16,244 nt of DNA, taken from an uncultured Lachnospiraceae bacterium. Its GTDB lineage: Bacteria; Bacillota_A; Clostridia; Lachnospirales; Lachnospiraceae. This document shows, one piece after another, positions 1-6,822 of the stretch. A model generated the notes under the pieces. The model saw only the letters and a program-made list of their open reading frames with translations. It ran no database searches and was not told where the DNA came from. The stretch is from NCBI GenBank assembly GCA_900553635.1, contig USDU01000031.1, positions 1 to 16,244 of the forward strand. The letters run 5' to 3'. The translations under genes were made by a program, and so were the position numbers. Each line of letters begins with the position of its first letter. Within the stretch, counting starts at the first letter, position 1.

Positions 1-123
1 TACTACGTGACAGAGGGCGGCATCATCACAGTCAACACGGAGACTGCAGCAGCTCTTGGAATCGATGCCTCCATATTCGATAGCCTGGGCAGCGTAACCG
101 AGGTTCAGACCACTGAGGACTAA
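1..123 (+). CDS. ABC transporter substrate-binding protein, 3' end only (TrpX-like)
   Basis: Only the last 40 codons are present. The reading frame is open from base 1 and ends at TAA 121-123. The visible tail, including GGIITVNTETAAALGID followed by an acidic end, has the form of the C-terminus of ABC_sub_bind (PF04392) lipoproteins, which feed aromatic amino acids or other small molecules to TrpXYZ-type importers. The assignment rests mostly on context, because the next two genes are the matching permease and ATPase in the usual substrate-binding protein, permease, ATPase order. The true start, signal peptide and lipobox lie outside the window. The ligand cannot be inferred from this fragment. 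Confidence 0.7.
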   Translation, partial: YYVTEGGIITVNTETAAALGIDASIFDSLGSVTEVQTTED

Positions 124-151
124 GAAAAATAAAATCTGAATTTGCACAGCA

Positions 152-187
152 GCAGGGCAATTAGGGCGGCAGCCACAATTGTCCTGC
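152..187 (+). other. intercistronic mRNA hairpin between binding-protein and permease genes
   Basis: Bases 152-162 pair with 177-187 over 11 bp with one G-T wobble. After a small internal mismatch an inner 3-bp G/C stem closes a 4-nt loop (168-171). No T-tract follows, so it is not a classical terminator. Such stem-loops just after a binding-protein gene often protect the upstream mRNA or cut down read-through, giving more binding protein than membrane subunits; that role is inferred here. It also argues that the downstream gene starts at 214 rather than at the upstream TTG at 142. Confidence 0.5.
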
Positions 188-201
188 CTGCGTTTCTGTA
201 T

Positions 202-207
202 GGAGGT
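202..207 (+). promoter_or_regulatory. Shine-Dalgarno sequence that fixes the GTG start of the permease
   Basis: GGAGGT lies 6 nt before GTG 214-216. This is ideal spacing and outweighs the upstream in-frame TTG at 142, which has no comparable site. Confidence 0.75.
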
Positions 208-213
208 GTTTTT

Positions 214-1137
214 GTGTTACATATTTTACAAACAGCCCTGGAGTTGGGCTTTCTGTACGCGCTGGTACCCATGGCCCTGTTCTTAAGCTTCCGTGTACTG
301 GACATCGCCGATATGACCACCGACGGCTGCTTCGTGCTGGGCACGGCGGTATCCGTCACCATGGCGGCAGCCGGACATCCGTTTCAGGCCATTCCGGCGG
401 CCATGGCAGCAGGCGTCTGTGCCGGCTTTGTGACCGCATTTTTGCAGACGAGACTTGGTGTGCCGTCCATCCTGGCCGGTATTGTCACCAATATGGGACT
501 TTACACCATCAACCTGATGGTTATGAAATGGAGTGCCAATGTGAGCCTTCTGAAGACAGCCACCATTTTCACCCTGTTCCAGCAGACCGGTATCGGCGGA
601 CAGTGGTATGAGGCGCTGCTGGCCGGAGCAGGGGTTATTCTGGCGGGCGTATTGCTGGTGCTGTTCCTGGGCACCCGGCTTGGCCTTTCCATCCGTGCCA
701 CCGGCGATAACATCGACATGGTGCGTGCTTCTTCCGTCAATCCGACCTTCACAATCACCGTAGGCCTCTGCGTGGCCAATGCGCTGACAGCCCTGTCCGG
801 AGCCATGGTAGGTCAGTATCAGAACACCGCCGATATCAACGGCGGAACCGGAATCGTGGTCATCGGTCTTGCCTGTCTCATCATCGGTGAGACCGTACTG
901 GGCCGCAAAAGCGTAGTCAAAGGCGCCCTGGCGGCTGTGATTGGTTCCATTATCTATCGTTTCATCTACGCGATTGTATTGTATACAAAGATTATGCCGG
1001 TACAGGGACTGAAGCTTGTGACGGCTGTCATCGTAGCGCTGGCTATCGCGTTCCCAACGATTAAGAACTGGGTGGCATTTCAGCAGAAAAAGAATGCCCG
1101 GAAAAAGACATACGCAGCGAAGGGAGGCCGTTCATAA
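214..1137 (+). CDS. ABC transporter permease, TrpY-type (BPD_transp_2 family)
   Basis: This is a multi-spanning permease of the BPD_transp_2 class (PF02653, the branched-chain amino acid/sugar permease fold), about 307 residues from the GTG start. It forms the membrane channel of the importer with the binding protein upstream and the ATPase downstream. The N-terminus (LHILQTALELGFLYALVPMA, then LSFRVLDIADMTTDG) matches the pattern I know from TrpY-like proteins. Hydrophobic segments alternate to the end, and the tail is basic (AFQQKKNARKKTYAAKGG), consistent with a cytoplasmic C-terminus. I chose GTG 214 because GGAGGT is 6 nt upstream and because the extra 24 residues from TTG 142 are encoded by a hairpin and look non-coding. 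The stop codon overlaps the ATG of the ATPase by one base (TAATG), which suggests translational coupling. The substrate is unknown; aromatic amino acids are known for some family members. Confidence 0.88.
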   Translation: MLHILQTALELGFLYALVPMALFLSFRVLDIADMTTDGCFVLGTAVSVTMAAAGHPFQAIPAAMAAGVCAGFVTAFLQTRLGVPSILAGIVTNMGLYTINLMVMKWSANVSLLKTATIFTLFQQTGIGGQWYEALLAGAGVILAGVLLVLFLGTRLGLSIRATGDNIDMVRASSVNPTFTITVGLCVANALTALSGAMVGQYQNTADINGGTGIVVIGLACLIIGETVLGRKSVVKGALAAVIGSIIYRFIYAIVLYTKIMPVQGLKLVTAVIVALAIAFPTIKNWVAFQQKKNARKKTYAAKGGRS

Positions 1138-1946
1138 TGCTGGATATTCAGAACATATCGAAAACCTTTAACCCGGGAACGGTCAACGCGAAGACGGCCC
1201 TGTCCGGACTCTCCCTGCACCTGAACCATGGCGATTTCGTGACTATCATCGGTTCCAACGGAGCCGGAAAATCTACCCTGTTCAATGCCATCGCAGGCGG
1301 CTTCTATGTGGATGACGGCGCGGTCATTTTGGATGGCGAGGATATCACCTTCCTGCCGGAGCACAAGCGCAGCCGCTTTATTGGACGCCTGTTTCAGGAT
1401 CCCTTAAAGGGAACGGCCCCCGGCATGACCATTGAGGAAAATCTGGCGCTGGCATACTTACGTGCCGCTAAGGGAACCTCGGCCTTTTCACGTATTTCGA
1501 AAAAAGATAAAGAATTGTTCCGGGAGCGTCTGGCTCTGTTAAATATGGGACTAGAGGATCGGATGAAGCAGCCCGTAGGCCTGCTCTCCGGGGGACAGCG
1601 CCAGGCCCTGACTTTACTTATGTCAACCCTGGTGACGCCGAAGCTGCTGCTCCTTGACGAGCACACAGCAGCTCTCGACCCGGCAACGGCAGAGAAGGTA
1701 TTGCAGCTGACCAGGGATATCGTGGAGCGGGAGCATATCACCTGCATGATGATCACCCACAACATGCGCCAGGCCCTGGAGCTGGGCAACCGGACTCTGA
1801 TGATGGCCGATGGCAATATCGTACTGGATGTGGGCGGCGAAGAACGAAAGCATATGACTGTGGAAGACCTGCTGACCCGCTTCAAGGCAGGAGCGGGCCA
1901 TGAACTGGACAATGACAGAATCTTGCTTTCCGACGCGGCGCAGTAA
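1137..1946 (+). CDS. ABC transporter ATP-binding protein, TrpZ-type
   Basis: A 269-residue ATPase that powers the importer whose permease is encoded immediately upstream. All ABC motifs are present: Walker A GSNGAGKST at about 39-47, Q-loop around FQDP at 86-89, signature LSGGQ at 150-154, Walker B LLLLDEHTAALD at 170-181, and the H-switch in MITH at about 205-208. The DEHTAALDP form in place of the usual DEPT is characteristic, as I recall, of the ATPases partnered with PF04392 binding proteins. The start is ATG 1137-1139, overlapping the permease stop by one base, with GGGAGG about 10 nt upstream. The gene ends just before a strong terminator, so it closes the operon. Composition matches the permease (about 57% GC by eye). 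Confidence 0.92.
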   Translation: MLDIQNISKTFNPGTVNAKTALSGLSLHLNHGDFVTIIGSNGAGKSTLFNAIAGGFYVDDGAVILDGEDITFLPEHKRSRFIGRLFQDPLKGTAPGMTIEENLALAYLRAAKGTSAFSRISKKDKELFRERLALLNMGLEDRMKQPVGLLSGGQRQALTLLMSTLVTPKLLLLDEHTAALDPATAEKVLQLTRDIVEREHITCMMITHNMRQALELGNRTLMMADGNIVLDVGGEERKHMTVEDLLTRFKAGAGHELDNDRILLSDAAQ

Positions 1947-1959
1947 AAAGAAGAAAAGT

Positions 1960-2006
1960 AAAAATACCCGAACCATTCTGATAGAAAAACGGTTCGGGTA
2001 TTTTTG
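1960..2006. terminator. bidirectional Rho-independent terminator
   Basis: Bases 1960-1974 and 1991-2005 form a perfect 15-bp inverted repeat around a 16-nt loop. The stem has a G/C core with five A-T pairs at its base, so there is a T-run on the + strand (2001-2005) and an equivalent run on the - strand followed by more T. It sits 13 nt after the ATPase stop and 85 nt beyond the alpha/beta hydrolase stop on the opposite strand, so it can end both convergent operons. Bases 2007-2090 hold nothing else that I recognise. Confidence 0.92.
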
Positions 2007-2090
2007 TGACTAGGAAAATTCGGACATATTCCCATTTCTATATGCAATCGGCGTTCGCAGGAAGGAAAACCGAGGCATAGTAAAAAGATA

Positions 2091-2900
2091 TTAGTGAAGT
2101 TGCGCAAGCAGAAAATCCAGGGTTACCTGATTGTATTTTTCAAGCTGCTCCCAGTGCTGCACATGTCCGCCGTTTTGGGCCATATAAAGCTTTGCGCCCG
2201 GGATGGCGTCGCACATAGCCTTGGTCACTTCCACCGGAACGAAAAGATCCTTGTCGCCGCCGACGACCAGAGCCGGAGCCTTTACCTTGGGAAGCTCGTC
2301 GAGAATGTCAAAGCCCAGGATGGCGTTGCACTGTGCCTTGTAAGCGTAGCCCGGCATCGGATAGGGATAAGCCATATCGGTCAGCTCGGAGTTCAGCATG
2401 TAGTTCTCGTCGGTCTCCTGGAAGGGCTGCGCGAAAATCATCCACTGGCCCAGACGGCCGAAGGTGATACTATCCAGCTGGCCGCAGGCCTCCCGCAGAA
2501 TCTCAATGGCGCGGCGGAAGCTGACGCAGCATTTCGGGAAGGTATTGGTCAGAATGATGGAGCGCACCCGCTCCGGGTAATGTACCGCCAGGTACTGGGT
2601 GATGGCGCCGCCCATGGAGATTCCGTTGAAATGAGCGGATTCAATGCCCAGGGCGTCCATGAAGCCGATGGTATCCTTTGCCATATCCTTGATGGTATAG
2701 GCGTAGGAGACCGGCTTATCAGACTGGCCTGCGCCCCGGTTATCCAGGGCATAGACATGAAAATGTTTTTCGTATGCTTCCATATGGGGAGCCCACTTGC
2801 TTCCCGGGGCTCCCAGGCCCATCAGGAGGATGAGCGGTTCGCCAGACCCGCTCTCCTCATAGCTGATGGTAATTCCATTTGCTTTACACTGTTTAGTCAC
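2091..2900 (-). CDS. alpha/beta hydrolase
   Basis: A 269-residue cytoplasmic alpha/beta-fold hydrolase with no signal peptide. The oxyanion-side strand and loop (LILLMGLGAPG, 23-33), the DNRGAGQSD segment (53-61), the nucleophile elbow GISMGG with Ser95, an acidic residue at Asp218 (GGDKDLFVP) and His246 (GGH) make up a full Ser-Asp-His triad. The overall pattern is that of the 3-oxoadipate enol-lactonase/esterase branch, but substrate cannot be read from this fold, which also covers esters, lactones, C-C bond hydrolysis and haloperoxidase-like activities. It is the last gene of the leftward operon. Its GTG start overlaps the 3' end of the oxidoreductase gene by 8 bp, suggesting coupled translation; a GAG/AAG-rich stretch upstream gives only a weak Shine-Dalgarno sequence. 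Placement with three sugar-type enzymes suggests it removes an acyl group or opens a lactone derived from the substrate (inference). Confidence 0.88.
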   Translation of the reverse strand: MTKQCKANGITISYEESGSGEPLILLMGLGAPGSKWAPHMEAYEKHFHVYALDNRGAGQSDKPVSYAYTIKDMAKDTIGFMDALGIESAHFNGISMGGAITQYLAVHYPERVRSIILTNTFPKCCVSFRRAIEILREACGQLDSITFGRLGQWMIFAQPFQETDENYMLNSELTDMAYPYPMPGYAYKAQCNAILGFDILDELPKVKAPALVVGGDKDLFVPVEVTKAMCDAIPGAKLYMAQNGGHVQHWEQLEKYNQVTLDFLLAQLH

Positions 2901-4008
2901 GTTCTTCTCTTGGCTCCTCTCCTGTATAAAGTGCTCTTAAATGAGTTCCGCACTCCGGCAGCTCCTTTTCCATACGTTCCAGAACCGGCTCGTAATCAAA
3001 ATTAGTGATCGGAAGGTCTACGCGGGTGTTGTTCAGGGCGCTTAAGCACATAGCCTCCAGAATTTCGTATCCGTGGAAGGCAGTTTCGATGTTGCAGGAA
3101 TGGGGCTTGGAGTCATCGTCCAGCCAGTCGGCGTACTCGGTGTAGTACGGAGTCTGGATCTGTTTTTCCTGATGATGATACCAGCCTGGCTCTTTTCCGG
3201 TAATGAATTCGCCCTTGGTAGCCTTACTGCATTCACCCCAGAAACCATCGGTTTCGGCGTAGCCGTAGCCGTTGGTTCCCCAGATGGTCAGACGGTTGTC
3301 GGAATCCGCGTACATCTCCGGATTGTGACGCTCGGAGAAGTAGCCGCACTCCAGATATCCGCGGACGCCATTCTCGAAGAGAATCTCGCCCATGAGGAAA
3401 TCCGGTGACGGATGATTATCCTTCAGGGTAGCCGGGCCGTGTACATGGCCTACGACGGATTTCGCGCGGCAGCCGCCGTTTGCCCAGATAATGTAGTCTA
3501 CGTAATGGGTTCCCAGCTGAGCCATCCAGGGCTGAGTCTCCGCGAAAATTTTCTTAATCTGTCCGAAATCACCGCGATCAGCCTTTTTCTTCAGCTCCTG
3601 CATCTGGGTCAGATATTTCTGTTGGTGGCATACGATGGCTTTGATGCCGTTCTGTACGCACAGATCGGTCATTTTCTTTGCTTCCTTCATATCCTCAGCC
3701 ATAGGCTTCTCGAAGGAGACGGCCTTGATGCCGTATTTGATGGCAAGCTCAATCATGGAGAGACGAAGATTCGGATAGGTTACGAAGACGAAAACCTCCG
3801 GTTTGGTCTTAGCCAGCATTTCCTCCACGTCTGTATAAAGCGGTACATTCAGATGCCACTGTTCGGAGACAGCCTTCATAACCTCCTCGCGGAGATCGCA
3901 GAGACCGACCACCTCATAGCGATCCGGATTCTCCATAATTCCTTTCAGATGTGTCTTGCCGCGGACGCCCAGGCCCATGATAGCGACGGTATGTTTTTTC
4001 GTACTCAT
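2893..4008 (-). CDS. Gfo/Idh/MocA family NAD(P)-dependent oxidoreductase
   Basis: A 371-residue protein of the usual family length. It has an N-terminal Rossmann fold (VAIMGLGVRGKTHLKGI, about 8-24, with GLGVRG as the dinucleotide loop; acidic Asp38 in GLCDLR favours NAD). The family-typical EKPM at 100-103 holds the lysine that usually contacts substrate and cofactor. The C-terminal alpha/beta domain begins with QLGTHYVDYIIW (about 164-175), where His168 and Asp171 sit where this family places its catalytic pair. Members oxidise a hydroxyl on a sugar, inositol or glycoside, or do the reverse. The gene lies between a TIM-barrel isomerase and a hydrolase, a pairing known from inositol and 3-keto-glycoside pathways, so substrate oxidation is a fair inference. 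A GGGGG run 7 nt upstream is the likely ribosome-binding site for ATG 4008. The substrate is not identified. Confidence 0.92.
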   Translation of the reverse strand: MSTKKHTVAIMGLGVRGKTHLKGIMENPDRYEVVGLCDLREEVMKAVSEQWHLNVPLYTDVEEMLAKTKPEVFVFVTYPNLRLSMIELAIKYGIKAVSFEKPMAEDMKEAKKMTDLCVQNGIKAIVCHQQKYLTQMQELKKKADRGDFGQIKKIFAETQPWMAQLGTHYVDYIIWANGGCRAKSVVGHVHGPATLKDNHPSPDFLMGEILFENGVRGYLECGYFSERHNPEMYADSDNRLTIWGTNGYGYAETDGFWGECSKATKGEFITGKEPGWYHHQEKQIQTPYYTEYADWLDDDSKPHSCNIETAFHGYEILEAMCLSALNNTRVDLPITNFDYEPVLERMEKELPECGTHLRALYTGEEPREERD

Positions 4009-4024
4009 GTTGAAAACCCCCTGT

Positions 4025-4038
4025 TGTAAAATGAAATG
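4025..4038 (-). repeat. copy 1 of a 14-nt repeat in a translation leader
   Basis: The sequence TGTAAAATGAAATG (+ strand) occurs here and at 4903-4916. Each copy lies shortly before the ribosome-binding site of a gene in the leftward operon, so the mRNA reads CATTTCATTTTACA before both starts. The spacer here (4009-4079) is otherwise A/C-rich in the mRNA sense and appears unstructured. Confidence 0.6.
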
Positions 4039-4079
4039 TATGTTGTGTTGTATTTGTATTCTGTATCTGTGCGTCTGTA

Positions 4080-4892
4080 TCAGCGGGCGATGCTCTTCAT
4101 GTAAGCGCCGTCAGCCAGTACTACGCCGTCGGAATCCTGCTCCGCGTCGGGAGATTCGTCCTCAGTCATAATCCAGCCCTGATATCCGGTATCTGCCAGG
4201 AAGTCTACGATGGATTTGAAATCACCGATTCCTTCGCCCATGGTGGCCCATACGTGATCCGGCGTCATGTCTTTAAAATGTACATGCTGCACGATATCGC
4301 GGTGTTCCCGGATAACCTTCAGCGGATCGATGCCTCCGTTGAGCATATGTCCCGCGTCCGGAGCGTAGCCGATCCCCTTGCTATAAAGAGTATCAAACAT
4401 GATATGGTAGTCGCTCTCATAGCGAAAGATAGAATTCTCGCCGGAGTTCGGATGGAAGACAGTTACGACGCCGGCTTCCGCAGCCCGCTGGGCGATGGAG
4501 GAAATACACTTCAGCTGATTTACCTGCTTTTCATAGAGATTGTGTTCCCGGACCGGATCCGCAGCCACATGTCCCAGCATCAGCTTGGCTGTTGGAAAAT
4601 GAGTCAGAAATTCAATGGCTTCGTCAAGACGTTCGCGTTCGCCATCGGTTTCCTCCGGGAGAAGCCAGTCCTCATGTACAGCCAGGGCTGCAAAGGTGAT
4701 CTGCTTTTCGTCCAGAAGATCCTTTAATTTCTGCCAGTCTGTGTAGTAGTCCTCCAGCATGCAGATTTCAGCTTCCATTCCGGTGAAGCCTGCTTTGATA
4801 AGCGTATCTGCCATGTGAGGCACCTGTCCGTGAAATTTCTTGATGTTCATCTGCCAGGGATAAGTCTGGCTTCCATATTTGATTTTTGACAT
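4080..4892 (-). CDS. sugar phosphate isomerase/epimerase (AP endonuclease 2-type TIM barrel)
   Basis: A 270-residue TIM-barrel protein of the Xylose_isom-like/AP_endonuc_2 family (PF01261), which includes IolE, IolI, hydroxypyruvate isomerases and ketose 3-epimerases. Metal and substrate ligands expected for the family can be seen in order: Glu40 or Glu42 (GMEAE), His147 (VFHPNSGE), Asp179 and His182 (APDAGHM), His205 (HVHFKD), and a C-terminal acidic strand (WIMTEDE, about 240-246). The MGEGIGDFK segment at 218-226 is also typical of this family, in which it follows the HFKD strand. The protein is cytoplasmic with no signal peptide. Its start is preceded by AGGAGG at 6-nt spacing. It is the second gene of the leftward operon, 24 nt after the SIS gene, and paired with an oxidoreductase. 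It may isomerise or epimerise a sugar, dehydrate an inosose-like ring, or eliminate a substituent from a 3-keto sugar; sequence alone does not decide. Confidence 0.9.
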   Translation of the reverse strand: MSKIKYGSQTYPWQMNIKKFHGQVPHMADTLIKAGFTGMEAEICMLEDYYTDWQKLKDLLDEKQITFAALAVHEDWLLPEETDGERERLDEAIEFLTHFPTAKLMLGHVAADPVREHNLYEKQVNQLKCISSIAQRAAEAGVVTVFHPNSGENSIFRYESDYHIMFDTLYSKGIGYAPDAGHMLNGGIDPLKVIREHRDIVQHVHFKDMTPDHVWATMGEGIGDFKSIVDFLADTGYQGWIMTEDESPDAEQDSDGVVLADGAYMKSIAR

Positions 4893-4902
4893 TGTAGCCT
4901 CC

Positions 4903-4916
4903 TGTAAAATGAAATG
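4903..4916 (-). repeat. copy 2 of the 14-nt leader repeat
   Basis: TGTAAAATGAAATG (+ strand), identical to 4025-4038. It fills most of the 24-nt gap between the SIS gene and the TIM-barrel gene and leads directly into the AGGAGG ribosome-binding site. Confidence 0.6.
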
Positions 4917-5495
4917 CTATTCAGTAGGATCTAAATCATATTCGATGCTTTCTGCAATGCTGTGGATATAGAAAAGGTGAAGTGCTTCGGCCAGCATTGC
5001 TTCGTCGGTATTGACCGGAACCCAGATATCGGCCAAATCTTTCAACTTTCCGCCGGCCTTTCCGGTAAAAATAATGGTTTTAATACCCATTTCCTTACAT
5101 GTTTCTACTGCGTTAATGATATTTTGGGAATTACCGCTGGTACTGAAACCCCAGAGAATATCACCGGAACGCCCGAGAGCAGCTACCTGCTTGGAAAAGA
5201 CAGAGTCATATCCATAATCGTTGGTAAGAGCGGTCAAAACAGAAATATCTGCTGTGAGAGCGATGGCAGGATAGCCCTTTCTGGTCCAGTTTTTCATGTG
5301 ACCGATAAAATCGTTTGTAATATGGGAAGCGGTAGACGCACTTCCTCCATTACCGCATAACATAATCTTGTTCCCGGCTAAAAGAGTGTTTTTGGTAGCT
5401 TCGGTGCAAGCCTGCACCGGAATTAACAGTTCGTCTGTCGTAGTGGATACAGCTTCAGCAAAGTGTTGTAGATTTGTTTTGAAAATTGAATTCAT
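4917..5495 (-). CDS. SIS-domain sugar isomerase, GmhA-like (phosphoheptose isomerase family)
   Basis: A 192-residue single SIS-domain protein, the size of GmhA (sedoheptulose-7-phosphate isomerase). The sugar-phosphate loop CGNGGSASTASH lies at 47-58, the second conserved loop FSTSGNSQNII at 117-127, and a C-terminal helix with His173 and His178 at about 168-183. The His178 position matches the catalytic His of GmhA as I align it. Two other active-site positions appear changed: the Glu after HFAAE-type helices is Asp62, and the Gln of the terminal helix is Glu170. This fits a related phosphosugar better than sedoheptulose 7-phosphate, though I aligned from memory. No heptose or LPS genes are nearby, so a catabolic role is likelier. 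It is the first gene of the leftward operon, with GGAGG 6 nt before ATG 5495 and its own promoter and operator upstream. Confidence 0.87.
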   Translation of the reverse strand: MNSIFKTNLQHFAEAVSTTTDELLIPVQACTEATKNTLLAGNKIMLCGNGGSASTASHITNDFIGHMKNWTRKGYPAIALTADISVLTALTNDYGYDSVFSKQVAALGRSGDILWGFSTSGNSQNIINAVETCKEMGIKTIIFTGKAGGKLKDLADIWVPVNTDEAMLAEALHLFYIHSIAESIEYDLDPTE

Positions 5496-5548
5496 AAAAA
5501 ACCTCCAGGTTTAGCTTGAAAAAGGATGTGTGAACAAGTATAATTAGT

Positions 5549-5562
5549 TATACGTACAAGTT
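5549..5562. promoter_or_regulatory. AraR-like operator of the leftward operon
   Basis: TATACGTACAAGTT is an imperfect palindrome centred on ACGT (TT.TACGTA.AA). It is identical to 6931-6944 and shares ACGTACAA with the known Bacillus AraR operator (ATTTGTACGTACAAAT). It lies 12 bp downstream of the -10 box of the SIS-operon promoter, over the transcription start or initial transcribed region, a placement suited to repression. Partial look-alikes flank it at about 5534-5545 and 5565-5576. Confidence 0.75.
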
Positions 5563-5574
5563 TGCTGTACTTAT

Positions 5575-5603
5575 ACTATATATGAGCGAAAAGAAAAAGT
5601 CAA
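5575..5603 (-). promoter_or_regulatory. sigma-A-type promoter of the SIS-TIM-Gfo-hydrolase operon
   Basis: On the - strand, TTGACT (5603-5598) and TATAGT (5580-5575) are separated by exactly 17 bp. Transcription should start near 5568, giving a leader of about 73 nt before ATG 5495 with the operator at its beginning. Confidence 0.75.
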
Positions 5604-5637
5604 TAGGAATAAAAGGATATAAAGAAAGATGCGTATA

Positions 5638-5646
5638 TGATATAAT
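5638..5646 (+). promoter_or_regulatory. extended -10 promoter of the regulator gene
   Basis: TGATATAAT is a perfect -10 hexamer with the TGn extension; no good -35 is visible. It lies 76 nt before ATG 5722 and back-to-back with the leftward promoter. A degenerate operator-like sequence, CTGTACGACA (5659-5668), follows about 12 bp downstream and could mediate autoregulation (weak). Confidence 0.6.
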
Positions 5647-5721
5647 AGGACGAAAAGACTGTACGACAATAAGAAGACGGACACAAGAAATGTGCAGAAT
5701 AAAATATAACGGAGGAAATGT

Positions 5722-6822
5722 ATGAAAACGAGGGAAGCGTCGGCAAAGTATCAAATCATTTATGAAGAATTGAAGGAAGCGATTGCTTCAGGGCGCATTC
5801 CGGTAGGGGAGAAGGTGCCTTCGGAGCTTCAACTGATGGAAAAATACGGCTTCAGCAGACAGACAGTGCGCCGTGCGCTGGAAGAACTGACCAGAGATGG
5901 GTATGTGGCGAAGGTGCGGGGCAGCGGAAGCTTTGCGCGGGAACCTGTACCGAAAGAAAATGGCAGAAAAATGGTGATGCTTATCGCACTGTTTGCTCAG
6001 CAGTACTTTTTCCCGGAATATATAGGCGGCTCTGAGCAGACGCTCAGAGAGAATGGATATACGCTGAATGTGGGAATTTCCAATAACAGAACTGAGGAGG
6101 AAGCGGAATATCTGAGAGATGTAATAAACAATGGCTACGCCGGCCTGATTCTTGTGCCGGCCCAAAGCGCGTTCCTACATTCAAACCTGTATCTTTACCG
6201 GAAGATCAAAGAGAAAGGCATACCGTGTATCACACTGGGAAGTTATCTCCCCTATTCAGGATTCCCGTGCGTGCTAAATGATGATTTTGAAGGCGGGCGG
6301 CTGGCGACAAACTATCTGATAGAAAGAGGCCACAGAAAGATAGCATGCCTGATGAACAGCGAGGAGTGCTGCGGAAGCCTGCGGTATGCGGGCTATCAGG
6401 CAGCTTTGAACGAGGCGGGCATTAAGGAAGAAAAAGAATGGACGCAGTGGTACGTATATGAGAAGGTTCGGGAGTTTGTGGAGCAGGAAGAATTGTTGAA
6501 GACATGTCTGTCCGGAGTGACGGCGGTGTTTTGCTTTAATGATGAGTTGGCGCTTGCGATCATAGAGGTTTTGCAGAAAAACGGAATTCGCGTACCGGAG
6601 GACGTATCAGTGGTTGGATATGACGGCTCCTATATGTGTATGTTTGGCCGGAAAAGACTGACCTCTGTGTATCAGGATCCGTTGAAAAATGGGCAAATTG
6701 CGGCTGAAAAGCTGCTGCGGATGATCGAAAACGGAGATAAAGGGGAAAAGATTTTTTTACAGCCGGAGATTTTAGAAGGCGAGACAGTAAAAACGTTGGA
6801 ACAGGAAGAAAAAGAAGTCTGA
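5722..6822 (+). CDS. GntR/LacI-hybrid transcriptional regulator (AraR-type)
   Basis: A 366-residue regulator with the AraR domain order. The N-terminal GntR winged helix-turn-helix (about 8-72) contains GEKVPSELQLMEKYGFSRQT, then VRRALEELTRDGYV and the wing RGSGSF. A LacI-type periplasmic-binding-like sensor domain (about 84-360) contains EYIGGSEQTLRENGY, VLNDDFEGGRLATNYLIERG, FNDELALAIIEVLQ and VVGYDG. Such proteins repress sugar-use operons and release DNA when the inducer binds the C-terminal domain. GGAGG lies 6 nt before ATG 5722. The gene sits between two divergent promoters that carry identical operator-like 14-mers resembling the AraR site, so it very probably controls both flanking operons. 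No arabinose genes (isomerase, ribulokinase, epimerase) are present, so the inducer is probably not L-arabinose and I do not assign the symbol araR. No clear terminator follows; 6823-6890 is A/T-rich. Confidence 0.93.
   Translation: MKTREASAKYQIIYEELKEAIASGRIPVGEKVPSELQLMEKYGFSRQTVRRALEELTRDGYVAKVRGSGSFAREPVPKENGRKMVMLIALFAQQYFFPEYIGGSEQTLRENGYTLNVGISNNRTEEEAEYLRDVINNGYAGLILVPAQSAFLHSNLYLYRKIKEKGIPCITLGSYLPYSGFPCVLNDDFEGGRLATNYLIERGHRKIACLMNSEECCGSLRYAGYQAALNEAGIKEEKEWTQWYVYEKVREFVEQEELLKTCLSGVTAVFCFNDELALAIIEVLQKNGIRVPEDVSVVGYDGSYMCMFGRKRLTSVYQDPLKNGQIAAEKLLRMIENGDKGEKIFLQPEILEGETVKTLEQEEKEV

Noticed and set aside
142..213. Upstream TTG start for the first permease
   Set aside because: It would add 24 residues encoded by a stable hairpin; GTG 214 has an ideal GGAGGT and leads straight into the family-like N-terminus.
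2094..3005. 303-codon open frame on the + strand
   Set aside because: It lies opposite the alpha/beta hydrolase gene, which has complete catalytic motifs; the translation resembles no family and is a shadow of the high-GC opposite frame.
3412..4029. 205-codon open frame on the + strand
   Set aside because: Antisense to the Gfo/Idh/MocA gene, with no recognisable domain and no good ribosome-binding site.
5722..6822. Naming the regulator AraR outright
   Set aside because: The architecture and operator fit, but no arabinose genes accompany it, and related regulators with similar sites control other sugars.
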